DNA of 64,000 nucleotides from Ectothiorhodospiraceae bacterium (lineage in GTDB: Bacteria > Pseudomonadota > Gammaproteobacteria > Nitrococcales > Aquisalimonadaceae), in the NCBI GenBank assembly GCA_020831885.1, contig JAFIFU010000007.1:52311-116310 (forward strand). Reading direction: 5' to 3'. Positions 32,860-41,392 of this stretch are shown piece after piece (the first letter of the stretch is position 1; each line of letters starts with the position of its first letter). The translations under genes were made by a program, and so were the position numbers. The notes beneath the pieces are model-generated. The model ran no database searches, was not told the DNA's origin, and saw only the letters and a list, made by a program, of their open reading frames with translations.

Positions 32860-34554
32860 ATGGATCATTCCAGCTCCATCATCCAGCGCCTGTCGCCAGG
32901 ACAACACCGGCCGTCCTGGCCCGTGCTGCTGCTGGGCTTGTTGCAGCTTTTGTCCGCCGGGCTGTTGATCGCCCTGCTGACCGGGCCGGGGCGCTGGCTT
33001 GGCCTGGTGCTGCTCGGCACGGGTCTGGTGTTGACGTTCGCCGCCACACGAGCCGGGGGTAACGGTGGTGGTGCGCTGGCGGAGGTGCTGCGGGGCATGG
33101 ACGCGGAGCGCGCCGATCTCGCCCGGGAGATGCCGGAAACGGGGGATGCCAGGAGCCGGGAGACGGCGCGATTGTTCAACAGCTTCCTCAAGCGGCTGCG
33201 CCGCGCCATGGAGGATCTCCAGCACCAGGTGCTGGAGGTGTCGCTGGCGGCCTCCCGCAGCCGTCAGATCACCCGGGCGGCCAGCGGGAATGCGGGGCGG
33301 CAAGGGGAACTCTCGGAGCTCATCTTCCAGTCCAGCGACGAGACCGCCAAGGCGGTGGAGGAGTTGTCCCGGCGGACCAACACCATCGCGGAGACGAACT
33401 CCCGTAACCTGGACGTGGCGCGCAGCTCCCAGTCCGAACTGGCACAGGCGGTGGAGCATGTGGAGGCGGTGACCGGGCTGATGCAGGCTTTCAACGGTAC
33501 CGTCAGCCGGCTGGAGGGCAGCGCGCAGAACATCGCCAGCATCCTGGAGACGGTGCAGGGTTTCGCCGCCCAGACCAACATGCTGGCACTGAATGCGGCC
33601 ATTGAGGCGGCCCGTGCCGGCGAGCAGGGACGCGGGTTTGCGGTGGTGGCCGACGAGGTGCGGGGCCTGGCCGAGAAGGTACAACGGGCGGCGGAGCAGA
33701 TTGGTGATTTGCTGGACGACATGGGCGAGGCGGTCTCCAGTACCGCCTCCGGCACCCATGACATGCTGCAGCGAACCGATCAGGCCCGGGGCGTGGTTGA
33801 ATCCACGGCCGCCCGCTTCGACGGCATGGTCGCCGATTTCGCGACCACCAATGATGATCTGCTGCTGGTCAGCTCCGCCATCGAGCAGCTCTCGGTGACC
33901 AACCGGGAGGTGCACGCCCGGAGCACGGAGATCCGCGATCTGGGCTTGCAGATCTGCCAGGACATGGAGCGCTCGGAGGCGGAGGCCGACCGCCTGGGCG
34001 GCAGTTCGGACAAATCCCTGCACATGCTGAGCCAGTTCCGGCTGGGGCAGGGCCGGCTCGAGGAGTTGCTGGAGATCGTGGAACGGCGACGGGATCAAGT
34101 GGCCGAAGCGGTGGAGCGTCTGACGGACCAGGGTGTGGATATGTTCAATCGCAATCACCAGCCCATTCCGGGGACAAATCCACAGCAATACGATGTGGGC
34201 TATGCCCGGCCGTTCCAGCAGGCCTGCCAGGATCTGGTGGAGAGCTGGCGTGGCGAAATACCCCATTCCCCGTTCTGCCTGCCGCTGGACGACAAGGGCT
34301 ACGTGGCCATCCATTACCGGGAGGTCTCCCAGCCCCCCACCGGTGATCCGGAAGTGGATCTGCGCAAAAGCCGGAACAAGCGCTTCTACGTCAAGGCCGA
34401 GGACCTGGATTTCGATTCCCGTTTCCGCATCCAGAGCTATCTGCGGGACACGGGTGAAGCCATGTTCAACCTGATCGTGCCGGTCCATGTCCGGGGCCGC
34501 CGCTGGGGCGGTGTGTTCCTCGGGCTCACACCCGAGGCGCTGAATATCCGTTGA
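32860..34554 (+). CDS. Methyl-accepting chemotaxis protein with C-terminal sensor-like domain
   Basis: 564 residues. Two adjacent N-terminal membrane helices (about residues 20-62) leave almost no periplasmic loop. The signalling domain has its tip at [20 protein letters not shown] (about residues 230-249), followed by [17 protein letters not shown]. After it, residues about 440-564 form an extra globular domain ([60 protein letters not shown]), resembling PAS/Cache-like modules. Sensing would therefore be cytoplasmic and downstream of the signalling hairpin. Ligand is unknown. Confidence 0.9.
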   Translation: MDHSSSIIQRLSPGQHRPSWPVLLLGLLQLLSAGLLIALLTGPGRWLGLVLLGTGLVLTFAATRAGGNGGGALAEVLRGMDAERADLAREMPETGDARSRETARLFNSFLKRLRRAMEDLQHQVLEVSLAASRSRQITRAASGNAGRQGELSELIFQSSDETAKAVEELSRRTNTIAETNSRNLDVARSSQSELAQAVEHVEAVTGLMQAFNGTVSRLEGSAQNIASILETVQGFAAQTNMLALNAAIEAARAGEQGRGFAVVADEVRGLAEKVQRAAEQIGDLLDDMGEAVSSTASGTHDMLQRTDQARGVVESTAARFDGMVADFATTNDDLLLVSSAIEQLSVTNREVHARSTEIRDLGLQICQDMERSEAEADRLGGSSDKSLHMLSQFRLGQGRLEELLEIVERRRDQVAEAVERLTDQGVDMFNRNHQPIPGTNPQQYDVGYARPFQQACQDLVESWRGEIPHSPFCLPLDDKGYVAIHYREVSQPPTGDPEVDLRKSRNKRFYVKAEDLDFDSRFRIQSYLRDTGEAMFNLIVPVHVRGRRWGGVFLGLTPEALNIR

Positions 34555-34668
34555 TCAGCCGGGGCAATGGGACAGTAGCGTCCATGGGCGCGCCCGCGGA
34601 TCCTCACCTGTACCCGGGAGGATGGGATAGCATTGGGGGTTGGGTAACCCGCAAGCGAGGAGAGTGAC

Positions 34669-35415
34669 ATGGATCTGGGGCTGAAGGGTCTGAACGCGCT
34701 GGTGACCGGCAGTACGGCGGGGATCGGCGCCGCCATCGCCGAGACACTGGCTGCAGAGGGGGCCAATGTCGCCGTGTGTTCCCGATCCCCCGAGCGGGTG
34801 GATGCCATGCTGCAGCGGCTGTCCGCCGCCGGTGGTCGCCATGTGGGCCGTGCGGTGGATGTCACGGATCACGCGGCGTTCTCCGCCTGGGTGGACGCGG
34901 CTGCGGAGCAGATGGGTGGCCTGGACGTCTATGTGGCCAATGTCAGCGCGCTGAGCCAGGACTGGGAATCGGCGGTGCAGACCGACGTGCTCGCCACCGT
35001 GGCCGGCCTGGAGGCCGTGATCCCGCACCTGCAGCGCTCCGGCAAGGGGTCCATCGTCTATATCAGTTCCATCGCCGGCACCGTCGGGGTGCCGTCGCTG
35101 GCCGCCTATGGTGCGGTGAAGGCGGCCATGACGCATTATATGAAATCACTGGCCATTCAACTGGTGAAAAAGGGTGTGCGTGTGAATGCGGTGGCGCCCG
35201 GGGATATCCTGTTCGATGGAGGGATCTGGGACCGTACCCGTCAGAACGATCCGGACATGTTCGCCAAGGTTCTCAGGCGCAATCCCATGGGCAGACTGGG
35301 CAGGCCGGAGGAGGTGGCCAGCGCCGTGGCGTTCCTGGCCAGCCCGCAGGCGAGTTTTATCACCGGATCCCACCTGGTGGTGGATGGCGGCAACACCCAC
35401 CACGTGCATGTCTGA
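34669..35415 (+). CDS. Short-chain dehydrogenase/reductase
   Basis: 248 residues. The NAD(P)-binding motif is [17 protein letters not shown] (about residues 11-27). The catalytic triad region is [20 protein letters not shown] followed by KAAM (Ser, Tyr-x3-Lys). [20 protein letters not shown] after the sixth strand is a distinctive longer substrate loop. NVSALSQDW replaces the usual NNAG, so the Asn-Ala-Gly motif is altered. The substrate is unknown. It leads a four-gene run (SDR, deacylase, NAD(P)H-binding protein, ChaC) with very short gaps. Confidence 0.88.
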   Translation: MDLGLKGLNALVTGSTAGIGAAIAETLAAEGANVAVCSRSPERVDAMLQRLSAAGGRHVGRAVDVTDHAAFSAWVDAAAEQMGGLDVYVANVSALSQDWESAVQTDVLATVAGLEAVIPHLQRSGKGSIVYISSIAGTVGVPSLAAYGAVKAAMTHYMKSLAIQLVKKGVRVNAVAPGDILFDGGIWDRTRQNDPDMFAKVLRRNPMGRLGRPEEVASAVAFLASPQASFITGSHLVVDGGNTHHVHV

Positions 35416-35418
35416 GGC

Positions 35419-35892
35419 ATGACCCCGGCCATACAACTTCTGCGTCGCGCCGGAGTGCCCCATACCGTCCACCGCTATGCCCACGATCCGTCCGCGGCCG
35501 CTTGGGGTGAGGAGGCTGCGGACCGGCTCGGCCTTGGGTACCATCAGGTGTTCAAGACCCTGGTGGTGGGTCTGGATGACGGGCGGTTTGCCGTGGCGGT
35601 GGTTCCCGTGTCCGGCCGTCTGAACACCCGGGACATGGCGGCCGCCCTGGGCGCGAAGAAGGTGGTGATGGCGCCGGCGGCGGAGGTGGAACGGGTGACC
35701 GGCTACGTCCGCGGCGGTGTCAGTCCGCTGGGGCAGCGGCGGCGCCTGCCCACCCTGATCGACGTGTCGGCGCGGGGACAGGCGACGGTCTACGTCAGCG
35801 GGGGGCGTCGCGGACTCCAGGTGGAACTGGCCCCGGCGGATCTGTGTCATCTGGTGGACGGACGTTTTGTGGCCATCGTTGGAGAATCCTGA
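35419..35892 (+). CDS. ybaK: Cys-tRNA(Pro)/Cys-tRNA(Cys) deacylase, YbaK/EbsC type
   Basis: 157 residues. The YbaK domain is seen in PHTVHRYAHDPSAAAWGEEA, QVFKTLVVGLDDGRFAVAVV and KVVMAPAAEVERVTGYVRGG. VSPLGQRRRLPTLID closes the active-site face. The family hydrolyses mischarged Cys-tRNA(Pro), supporting translation accuracy. The conserved Lys of VFKTLV (about residue 43) and GxxxP region are present. The gene starts 3 bases after the SDR stop. Alternatives within the INS/ProX/YbaK superfamily are possible. Confidence 0.88.
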   Translation: MTPAIQLLRRAGVPHTVHRYAHDPSAAAWGEEAADRLGLGYHQVFKTLVVGLDDGRFAVAVVPVSGRLNTRDMAAALGAKKVVMAPAAEVERVTGYVRGGVSPLGQRRRLPTLIDVSARGQATVYVSGGRRGLQVELAPADLCHLVDGRFVAIVGES

Positions 35893-35913
35893 CGGGACCG
35901 GGTGAGGGCAAGC

Positions 35914-36543
35914 ATGAAAACACTGGTGATCGGAGCAAACGGCCAGATCGGGCGGCAACTGTGCCGGCTGGCGGCGGAGGCGGATTTCCCGGTGCGCGCC
36001 ATGGTGCGTGATCCGGCCCAGGGCGAGTTCTTTGACGGAATCGGCGTGGAGTGGGTGCAGGGGGACCTGGAAGGGGAATTCGCCCATGCATACACCGGTT
36101 GCGACCAGGTGGTGTTCACAGCCGGGTCCGGCCCCCACACCGGGCCGGACAAAACCCTGCTGGTGGATCTGCACGGGGCCTGGCGTGCCATTGCGCTGGC
36201 CGACGAGCAGGAACTGGGGCGCTTTGTCATGGTGAGCGCGTTGCGGGCCGATCAGCCGCTGGCAGCGCCGGAAAAGCTGCGGCCTTATATGGCCGCCAAG
36301 CACGCCGCGGATGCGCTGCTTCGGTACGCGCGGACATCCCATGTGATCCTGAAGCCGGGCCGGCTGACAGACGAACCGCCCAGTGGCTGCGTGAGTGTGG
36401 ATCCGGAGGCGGTGGATCATATCACCGTGTCCCGGGGCAATGTGGCCCGGGCCTTGCTGGCGCTGGCGGACAACCGGGCATTGCGGGATCGGGAATACCT
36501 CTTGCTGGACGGTGAACAGCCGGTCTCCACGGTGTTTTCCTGA
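35914..36543 (+). CDS. NAD(P)H-binding protein (atypical SDR, NmrA-like)
   Basis: 209 residues from MKTLVIGANGQIGRQLCRLA, with GAGGGCAAGC upstream. The Rossmann motif GANGQIG is at residues 7-13. VRDPAQGEFFDGIGVEWVQG, DQVVFTAGSGPHTGPDKT and MVSALRADQP follow the SDR_a5/NmrA pattern, and the usual YxxxK is replaced by YMAAKHAAD (Tyr-x3-Lys intact in spacing). YhfK/YwnB-like oxidoreductases share this layout. The substrate is unknown. A GTG at 35902 is a weaker start. The gene sits in a tight four-gene cluster. Confidence 0.87.
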   Translation: MKTLVIGANGQIGRQLCRLAAEADFPVRAMVRDPAQGEFFDGIGVEWVQGDLEGEFAHAYTGCDQVVFTAGSGPHTGPDKTLLVDLHGAWRAIALADEQELGRFVMVSALRADQPLAAPEKLRPYMAAKHAADALLRYARTSHVILKPGRLTDEPPSGCVSVDPEAVDHITVSRGNVARALLALADNRALRDREYLLLDGEQPVSTVFS

Positions 36544-36558
36544 CCGGGCCGGCAAGGC

Positions 36559-37134
36559 ATGACAGCGGACACCATCGCCATCAACCGCCGGCGGGACCTC
36601 TTCTCCGGACAACGGGCTGTCTGGTTGTTCGGTTACGGCTCGCTGATCTTCAAGGCGGACTTCCCCTGGCTGCAGCGGTGTCCGGCCCGTATCCGCGGCT
36701 GGGTGCGCCGCTTCTGGCAGGGCTCCCACGATCATCGGGGCACCCCGGAGTCTCCGGGCCGGGTGGTGACCCTGGTGCCCCGGCCGGAGGCGGTTTGCGT
36801 GGGCATGGCCTACCGCATCACCCCGGATGTGTTCGAGCACCTGGATTTCCGGGAGAAGAACGGCTACCTGCGCTTCACTACCGAGATGCAACTGGCGCAT
36901 GGCCAGGAGGCCCAAGGCCTGGTTTACATCGCCACGGAAGACAATGCGGCCTACCTCGGGCCCGCCCCGGAGCAGGAAATCGCCGCACAGATCGCCCGCT
37001 CCTCCGGTCCCAGCGGGGCCAACAGCGAGTATCTGCTGCGCCTGGCCGAGGCGCTGCGGGAGCTGGACGCGGAGGATTCCCATGTGTTCGCCCTGGAGCG
37101 CTGTCTCCGGGGCCTGCAGCCCGCCGCCGGCTGA
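36559..37134 (+). CDS. chaC: Gamma-glutamylcyclotransferase, ChaC type
   Basis: 191 residues. The GGCT signature WLFGYGSLIFKADFP is at about residues 22-36, and the catalytic Glu lies in LDFREKNGYLRF. GSHDHRGTPESPGRVVTLVP is conserved in ChaC. The enzyme cleaves glutathione to 5-oxoproline and Cys-Gly, so it sets glutathione turnover. Cytoplasmic. It closes the four-gene cluster and is convergent with the asparaginase gene, with 13 bases between stops. The stop codon lies in a CGCCGGC-TGA-GCCGGCG hairpin (37125-37141). Confidence 0.9.
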   Translation: MTADTIAINRRRDLFSGQRAVWLFGYGSLIFKADFPWLQRCPARIRGWVRRFWQGSHDHRGTPESPGRVVTLVPRPEAVCVGMAYRITPDVFEHLDFREKNGYLRFTTEMQLAHGQEAQGLVYIATEDNAAYLGPAPEQEIAAQIARSSGPSGANSEYLLRLAEALRELDAEDSHVFALERCLRGLQPAAG

Positions 37135-37141
37135 GCCGGCG
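37125..37141. terminator. Small hairpin over the chaC stop codon
   Basis: CGCCGGC and GCCGGCG pair perfectly around TGA, the chaC stop codon. It lies between convergent genes and may help stop transcription or translation of either. Low confidence because the loop is only three bases. Confidence 0.35.
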
Positions 37142-37147
37142 CAGGGC

Positions 37148-38173
37148 TCAGCTCAGTAACTCCCCCTGCAGATTCCGGTGCAGCAGGGCTTTGCGCTGCC
37201 CGGTATCCAGGTCACAGCACAGCAGATAATGCAGCTTGGTCAGTGCCGCCTCCCGGGTGAGATCCGCCCCGCTGATCAGGCCCGCGCCGGCCAGCGGTGT
37301 GCTGGTGGCGTATTGGCCCATCCGGACCGTTCCGTACTGGGCCTGAGAAGTGCCCAGCAGCACGATGCCGGCGGCATCGGCCTCGGCCAGGGCGGCGACG
37401 AAATCCCCGTCGCCGCCGGGTCCGATACCGGACGGGTAGCCTTCCAGGATCAGGCCGGCTGCCCCGTTGCCCAGCAGGGCGCGCACAGTGTTTCCGTCCA
37501 TGCCCGGATAGGCGCACAGCAGTGCAACCTGCACCCCGGGCTGATACCGGGCCACCGGGAGCCGGGGCCACCGTGGCGCGGCGGCGTTGTCGTTCCAGTG
37601 CAGCCCGTCCGCGGTGAAGGTGGCGAGTGCCGGCCAGTGCGGGGCGGTGAACAGATGGGATTCCGTGCCGAAACGCTTGCTGCTGCGATTGGCCCGCAGG
37701 AGCAGGCCGTTGAAGGCGACAGTGACTTCCACGTGGCCGCTGGCAGCCGCCGCCAGTGCGCCGCGGAAATTGTCCAGGGCGTCGCTGCCCGACTCGCCAA
37801 ATGGGGCCCGGGCGCCGGTGACCACCACCGGGCGGTCCAGGCCGGCCAGGAGAAACGACAGGGCAGAGCCGGTGTAGGCCAGGGTGTCGGTGCCGTGGAT
37901 GATGACGAAGCCGTCAAGGCTCTCCGCATGGCGGCGGATGGTGGCGGCCAGGCGGTACCAGAATGCCGGCGTGATGTCCGAACTGCCCACCGGCGGGCCG
38001 ACGTCCGGGTCCAGCCAGCGGATGGCTGGCAGCGACTCGCCGCTCAGGGCATGATCGACCCGCTCCGGCAGATCCATGGACGGTTCGTAGCCCCGGTCCG
38101 AAGGCCGCATACCGAAGGTGCCGCCGGTGTACAGAACGCCGATGGAGGCATGAGAGCCCGGATTTCCGCGCAT
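37148..38173 (-). CDS. Asparaginase family protein
   Basis: 341 residues. Residues about 10-25 contain the first catalytic motif GVLYTGGTFGMRP (Thr nucleophile). The second is VIIHGTDTLAYTGSALSF (about residues 90-107), with the Thr-Asp-Lys-type site. The C-terminal domain follows (GAAGLILEGYPSGIGPGGDG, SQAQYGTVRMGQYATSTPLA). Asparaginases hydrolyse L-asparagine to aspartate and ammonia. With no signal peptide this should be the cytoplasmic type I (AnsA-like). Alternatives include glutaminase activity or an amidase in a pathway. The gene is convergent with chaC. Confidence 0.9.
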   Translation of the reverse strand: MRGNPGSHASIGVLYTGGTFGMRPSDRGYEPSMDLPERVDHALSGESLPAIRWLDPDVGPPVGSSDITPAFWYRLAATIRRHAESLDGFVIIHGTDTLAYTGSALSFLLAGLDRPVVVTGARAPFGESGSDALDNFRGALAAAASGHVEVTVAFNGLLLRANRSSKRFGTESHLFTAPHWPALATFTADGLHWNDNAAAPRWPRLPVARYQPGVQVALLCAYPGMDGNTVRALLGNGAAGLILEGYPSGIGPGGDGDFVAALAEADAAGIVLLGTSQAQYGTVRMGQYATSTPLAGAGLISGADLTREAALTKLHYLLCCDLDTGQRKALLHRNLQGELLS

Positions 38174-38250
38174 GGCATGACTTCCCGAAAGCCTGGAACA
38201 ACGGGCTTCAGCCTATCACGGCGTGACGCGTCCCTCCCGCCCGCGCTTCC

Positions 38251-38688
38251 TCAGGCGACTTCGCGGATATCCGTTTCCAGGCGGGTGTCCGCCGTCATGG
38301 AATTGCTGATCAGACAGACTTTTTTCGCCTTCTCCAGCAGGCGTTGGGCTTTCTCCCCATCGGCGCCGTCCGGCAAGGTGAGCGAGGGCCGGACCACCAG
38401 TTCGGTGAAGCGGATCACACCGTCCTGCTTGTCCAGCACACCGGTGACATCACAGCTCAGCGCCTCCCAGGCGAAGCCGCTGGCGCGGGCCACGGCCCGG
38501 AAGGAGAGGATGAAGCAATCGGCAACCGCCGCCATCATGAGGGTTTCCGGCGACCAGCGGTCACCCGGGCCTCCGAACTCGGCGGGCGCATCGGTGGCCA
38601 GGGCGGGCAGGCCATTCGCCGTGACCGTCACGTTTCCTGCAGGCTCGCCTTCGGCGGCCACCTGGTAATGATGTGGTAGTTGCTGCAT
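38251..38688 (-). CDS. OsmC family peroxiredoxin-like protein
   Basis: 145 residues. The OsmC/Ohr fold is seen in LPALATDAPAEFGGPGDRWS and PETLMMAAVADCFILSFRAV, where the conserved Cys of the VADC motif (about residue 57) is present. The second cysteine is in KKVCLISNSM (about 128). These thiol peroxidases reduce organic hydroperoxides. The C-terminus ends ETDIREVA. The promoter has TATAAT, a 16-bp palindrome between the -35 and -10 regions and an FNR-like box centred about 40 bases upstream of the predicted start. Confidence 0.87.
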   Translation of the reverse strand: MQQLPHHYQVAAEGEPAGNVTVTANGLPALATDAPAEFGGPGDRWSPETLMMAAVADCFILSFRAVARASGFAWEALSCDVTGVLDKQDGVIRFTELVVRPSLTLPDGADGEKAQRLLEKAKKVCLISNSMTADTRLETDIREVA

Positions 38689-38754
38689 GGGGTTTCTCCC
38701 GTAAGTCCGTGGATGAGGCTATCCGGCAGTGTGTCCCTGCCTGACAGGAGTGGA

Positions 38755-38760
38755 ATTATA
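38755..38760 (-). promoter_or_regulatory. osmC promoter -10 element
   Basis: The minus strand reads a perfect TATAAT. The predicted start is about 38748, some 60 bases before the osmC ATG. The -35 region (about AAGTTC) is poor, as in activator-dependent promoters. Confidence 0.55.
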
Positions 38761-38773
38761 CCCCTATGGGTAT
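38758..38773. promoter_or_regulatory. ATACCC-N4-GGGTAT palindrome in the osmC promoter
   Basis: ATACCCCTATGGGTAT has 6-bp perfect arms and overlaps the -10 element. G/C-tract palindromes flanked by TA, of this kind, are typical of CsoR/RcnR/FrmR (DUF156) operators. No such regulator is in the window. Confidence 0.5.
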
Positions 38774-38781
38774 CCTGGAAC

Positions 38782-38795
38782 TTGTTCTGAATCAA
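38782..38795. promoter_or_regulatory. FNR/Anr-like box upstream of osmC
   Basis: TTGTTCTGAATCAA differs from TTGAT-N4-ATCAA at one position. Its centre lies about 40.5 bases upstream of the predicted osmC start, the usual activator position. Confidence 0.5.
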
Positions 38796-38871
38796 TTCCT
38801 GAATGTTCAGGACGTCCGCCCGGCATTGCGTTACGATCAGGGCCTTCCGTCTGCGGAGCAGTGGGGCTGTG

Positions 38872-39078
38872 ATGAGCGATGAACGCATCATGCGTCTGGA
38901 GGAGAAGCTGGCCTTCCAGGAGCACACGATCGCGGAACTCAACGATGCGCTGGTGCGGCAGCAGCAGCGGCTGGAGCTTCTGGACCAGCGCAGCCGGCAG
39001 TTGATGGAGCGGGTCCGGCAACTGGCCGAACGCTTGCCGGAAGGCGGTGAGCACGAGGAGATTCCCCCGCATTACTGA
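38872..39078 (+). CDS. slyX: SlyX family protein
   Basis: 68 residues from MSDERIMRLEEKLAFQEHTI. Almost the entire protein is a coiled coil (IMRLEEKLAFQEHTIAELND, RLELLDQRSRQLMERVRQLA), followed by the conserved short tail EEIPPHY. SlyX is widely conserved in gammaproteobacteria, but its function is not established. The upstream frame reaches 38803 without support. A near-palindrome TCCTGAA-TG-TTCAGGA (38797-38812) lies in its promoter region. It is followed by an SMP-30 gene after 76 bases. Confidence 0.9.
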   Translation: MSDERIMRLEEKLAFQEHTIAELNDALVRQQQRLELLDQRSRQLMERVRQLAERLPEGGEHEEIPPHY

Positions 39079-39154
39079 TGCCCGTCTTACCGGCGGCGCA
39101 GAGGTGCTGCTACAGGCAGTGCCGTCCGAACAGCGAATAAGTGGAGGAGAAGGT

Positions 39155-40054
39155 ATGGCCCGACGGCTGGAAACCCTGGTCACCGGAGGCACGTTTTTCG
39201 AGGGTCCCCGCTGGCATGACGGCCGCTGGTGGGTATCCGATTTCTACCGGCACGCGGTCTACACCGTGACCGTGGACGGGACCGAGGAGCGGATCATGGA
39301 GGTGCCGGCGCAACCCTCCGGGCTGGGGTGGCTGCCGGACGGCTCCCTGCTGGTGGTGTCCATGCGGGACCGCCGCGTGCTCCGGCGGGAGGTGGACGGC
39401 CGGATTGCCGAACACGCCCGGTTGGACACCCTGGCGGGTGGTCACTGCAACGATATGGTGGTAGACGCGCAGGGCCGCGCCTGGGTCGGGAATTTCGGTT
39501 TCGACCTGATGTCCGGCGCCGATCCGGAGCCGGCTTCCCTGTTGCGGGTGGATCCGGACGGGACGGTGCGTGCCGTGGCGGGTGAACTCTACTTTCCCAA
39601 CGGCGCGGTGATCACGCCGGATGGTCGTGCGCTGATTGTCGGTGAGACCTTCGCCAGCCGGCTCACGGCATTTACCATCCAGGATGACGGGCGGCTCACC
39701 GATCGGCGGCCCTGGGCCCAGTTCGGGCCGACACCCGCTCCCGGTTCCCGGGCGGAGATGGCGCGCCAGCTCACGGTGGCCCCGGACGGTTGTTGCCTGG
39801 ATGCGGAGGGCTGCCTGTGGGTTGCCGATGCCATGGGCGGGCGCTGCATCCGCGTGGCGGAGGGTGGCGAGATCGTCGACCAGGTAACGCTGCCGGCGGG
39901 GACGGGGGTTTTCGCCTGCATGCTGGGCGGTGAGGACGGCCGCACCCTGCTGTTATGCTGCGCACCGGATTCCTCCGAGAAGCGCCGCGCCAACACCCGG
40001 GAGGCGAGCCTGATGACCTGCCGGGTGGCGGTGCCGCATGCCGGGCTTCCGTGA
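39155..40054 (+). CDS. SMP-30/gluconolactonase family protein
   Basis: 299 residues from MARRLETLVTGGTFFEGPRW, with GGAGGAGAAGGT upstream. The beta-propeller signature is EGPRWHDGRWWVSDFYRHAV at residues 14-33 (metal-binding Glu14), then GGHCNDMVVDAQGRAWVGNF (Asn ligand) and AGELYFPNGAVITPDGRALI (Asn-Gly). The Asp ligand is in LWVADAMGGR. These enzymes hydrolyse sugar lactones or related esters with calcium or zinc. The product here might be a gluconolactonase or a lactonase with other specificity. A monocistronic layout is likely. Confidence 0.88.
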   Translation: MARRLETLVTGGTFFEGPRWHDGRWWVSDFYRHAVYTVTVDGTEERIMEVPAQPSGLGWLPDGSLLVVSMRDRRVLRREVDGRIAEHARLDTLAGGHCNDMVVDAQGRAWVGNFGFDLMSGADPEPASLLRVDPDGTVRAVAGELYFPNGAVITPDGRALIVGETFASRLTAFTIQDDGRLTDRRPWAQFGPTPAPGSRAEMARQLTVAPDGCCLDAEGCLWVADAMGGRCIRVAEGGEIVDQVTLPAGTGVFACMLGGEDGRTLLLCCAPDSSEKRRANTREASLMTCRVAVPHAGLP

Positions 40055-40108
40055 GCACGTTCCGTACTCCCGGTGCAATGCCAGCGAACAGACAGCCAAG
40101 GAGCAGAC

Positions 40109-40591
40109 ATGCCTTCCTTTGATGTGGTTTCCGAGATCGACATGCACGAAGCGGCCAATGCCGTGGACCAGGCCAGCCGTGAGGTGGGCAATCGTTTTGA
40201 CTTCAAAGGGGTGACCGCCGAGTTCGAGCTCAGCGACAGCACGGTGAAGCTCACCAGCGAGTCGGAGTTCCAGTTGCAGCAAATGCGCGACATCCTCTAC
40301 GGCAAGCTGAGCAAGCGGGGCGTGGATATCGGCTGCGTTGAGGAGGGCAAGGTGGAGCAGGCCGGGAAACTCGCCCATCAGGCCCTGACCCTGCGCCAGG
40401 GCATCGATTCGGATCTGGCGAGAAAGATCGTCAAGCGCATCAAGGATGCGAAGCTCAAGGTCCAGGCCGCGATCCAGGGCGACAAGGTGCGGGTGACCGG
40501 CAAGAAACGCGACGATCTGCAGTCCGTGATCGCCCTGCTGCGGGACGCGGATTTCGGACTTCCCCTGCAGTACAATAATTTCCGTGATTGA
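40109..40591 (+). CDS. yajQ: YajQ family nucleotide-binding protein
   Basis: 160 residues from [20 protein letters not shown], with AAGGAGCAGAC upstream. The start motif and [20 protein letters not shown] are typical, as are [20 protein letters not shown] and DGSV-like [20 protein letters not shown]. It ends [16 protein letters not shown]. YajQ family proteins bind nucleotides. A Xanthomonas relative binds cyclic di-GMP, acting with a LysR regulator, and others bind GTP or tRNA. Two diguanylate cyclases occur in this window, which is circumstantial. The gene overlaps or abuts the next VOC gene by a few bases. Confidence 0.93.
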   Translation: MPSFDVVSEIDMHEAANAVDQASREVGNRFDFKGVTAEFELSDSTVKLTSESEFQLQQMRDILYGKLSKRGVDIGCVEEGKVEQAGKLAHQALTLRQGIDSDLARKIVKRIKDAKLKVQAAIQGDKVRVTGKKRDDLQSVIALLRDADFGLPLQYNNFRD

Positions 40592-40601
40592 GGGCCTCCT
40601 C

Positions 40602-41288
40602 ATGGAGCTCGCCAAACCGCGGATCGACGTCGGCCTGTTCACCAACCGCCTGGAGCCCATGCTGGCGTTCTGGCAACAGGACGTGGGGCTGGCCTTCGAT
40701 CACATGATCGGAATCGGTGGTGGTGTACGCCAGCATCGCCACGACATGCTCGGCTCCGTGCTGAAGCTGAATCATGCCCGCGACCCGCTTCCGCCGGACC
40801 GTCCTTCGGGCTATCAGCAACTGCTGATCGCCCGCCGTGGCCTGAGTGCGCCGGAGCCGCTGGTGGACCCGGACGGCAACCGGATTCTGCTTGTTCCGCC
40901 CGGGGTGGAGGGCGTGCGGCGCATCGGCGTGCGGATGCGGGTGCGGGACCCGGCCGCGCACCGTCGCTTCCTGGTCCGGGCCCTGGGCTGTCATCCCCTG
41001 GATGGTTCCGATGCGGGCGTTTTCTGCGGCGACAGCCTGATATTGCTGGAGCCGGGCGGAGACACCACCGGTGACGCCGGCTATCGCGCGCCGGGGTTCC
41101 GCTACATCACATTGCAGGTGTTCGATGTGGATGCCGCCCATCGGGCCGTTCTGGATGCCGGGGGGGGCGAGGGGCTTCCCCCGGTCACCATGGGCGCCAC
41201 CGCGCGGGTGTCGTTCATCCGTGACCCGGACGGCAACTGGATCGAGCTTTCCGAACGGGCGTCCGTCACCGGAAGGCCGGTGAGCTGA
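40602..41288 (+). CDS. VOC family protein with two domain halves
   Basis: 228 residues from MELAKPRIDVGLFTNRLEPM. Two VOC units are visible: residues about 7-110 (LFTNRLEPMLAFWQQDVGLA) and about 110-225 (GVRMRVRDPAAHRRFLVRAL, GFRYITLQVFDVDAAHRAVL, and VSFIRDPDGNWIELSE). The second unit is closest to the glyoxalase type. The metal and substrate are unknown. The start is uncertain, since a GTG at 40584 overlaps the yajQ stop. GAGGG sits 7 bases before the chosen ATG. It is probably coupled with yajQ. Confidence 0.8.
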   Translation: MELAKPRIDVGLFTNRLEPMLAFWQQDVGLAFDHMIGIGGGVRQHRHDMLGSVLKLNHARDPLPPDRPSGYQQLLIARRGLSAPEPLVDPDGNRILLVPPGVEGVRRIGVRMRVRDPAAHRRFLVRALGCHPLDGSDAGVFCGDSLILLEPGGDTTGDAGYRAPGFRYITLQVFDVDAAHRAVLDAGGGEGLPPVTMGATARVSFIRDPDGNWIELSERASVTGRPVS

Positions 41289-41392
41289 TCGCGTACGGAT
41301 TCCGGCTGCTGGCCGGAAATGATACATTTTCGGCGACTTGTCTCGGCGGGTTGCCTATGTGTGTAGAACAGACGGTATGGAGGTTGGAGACT

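Noticed and set aside
32779..34488. A 569-codon ORF on the minus strand opposite the chemoreceptor
   Set aside because: It is antisense to an intact chemoreceptor and shows no domain signature.
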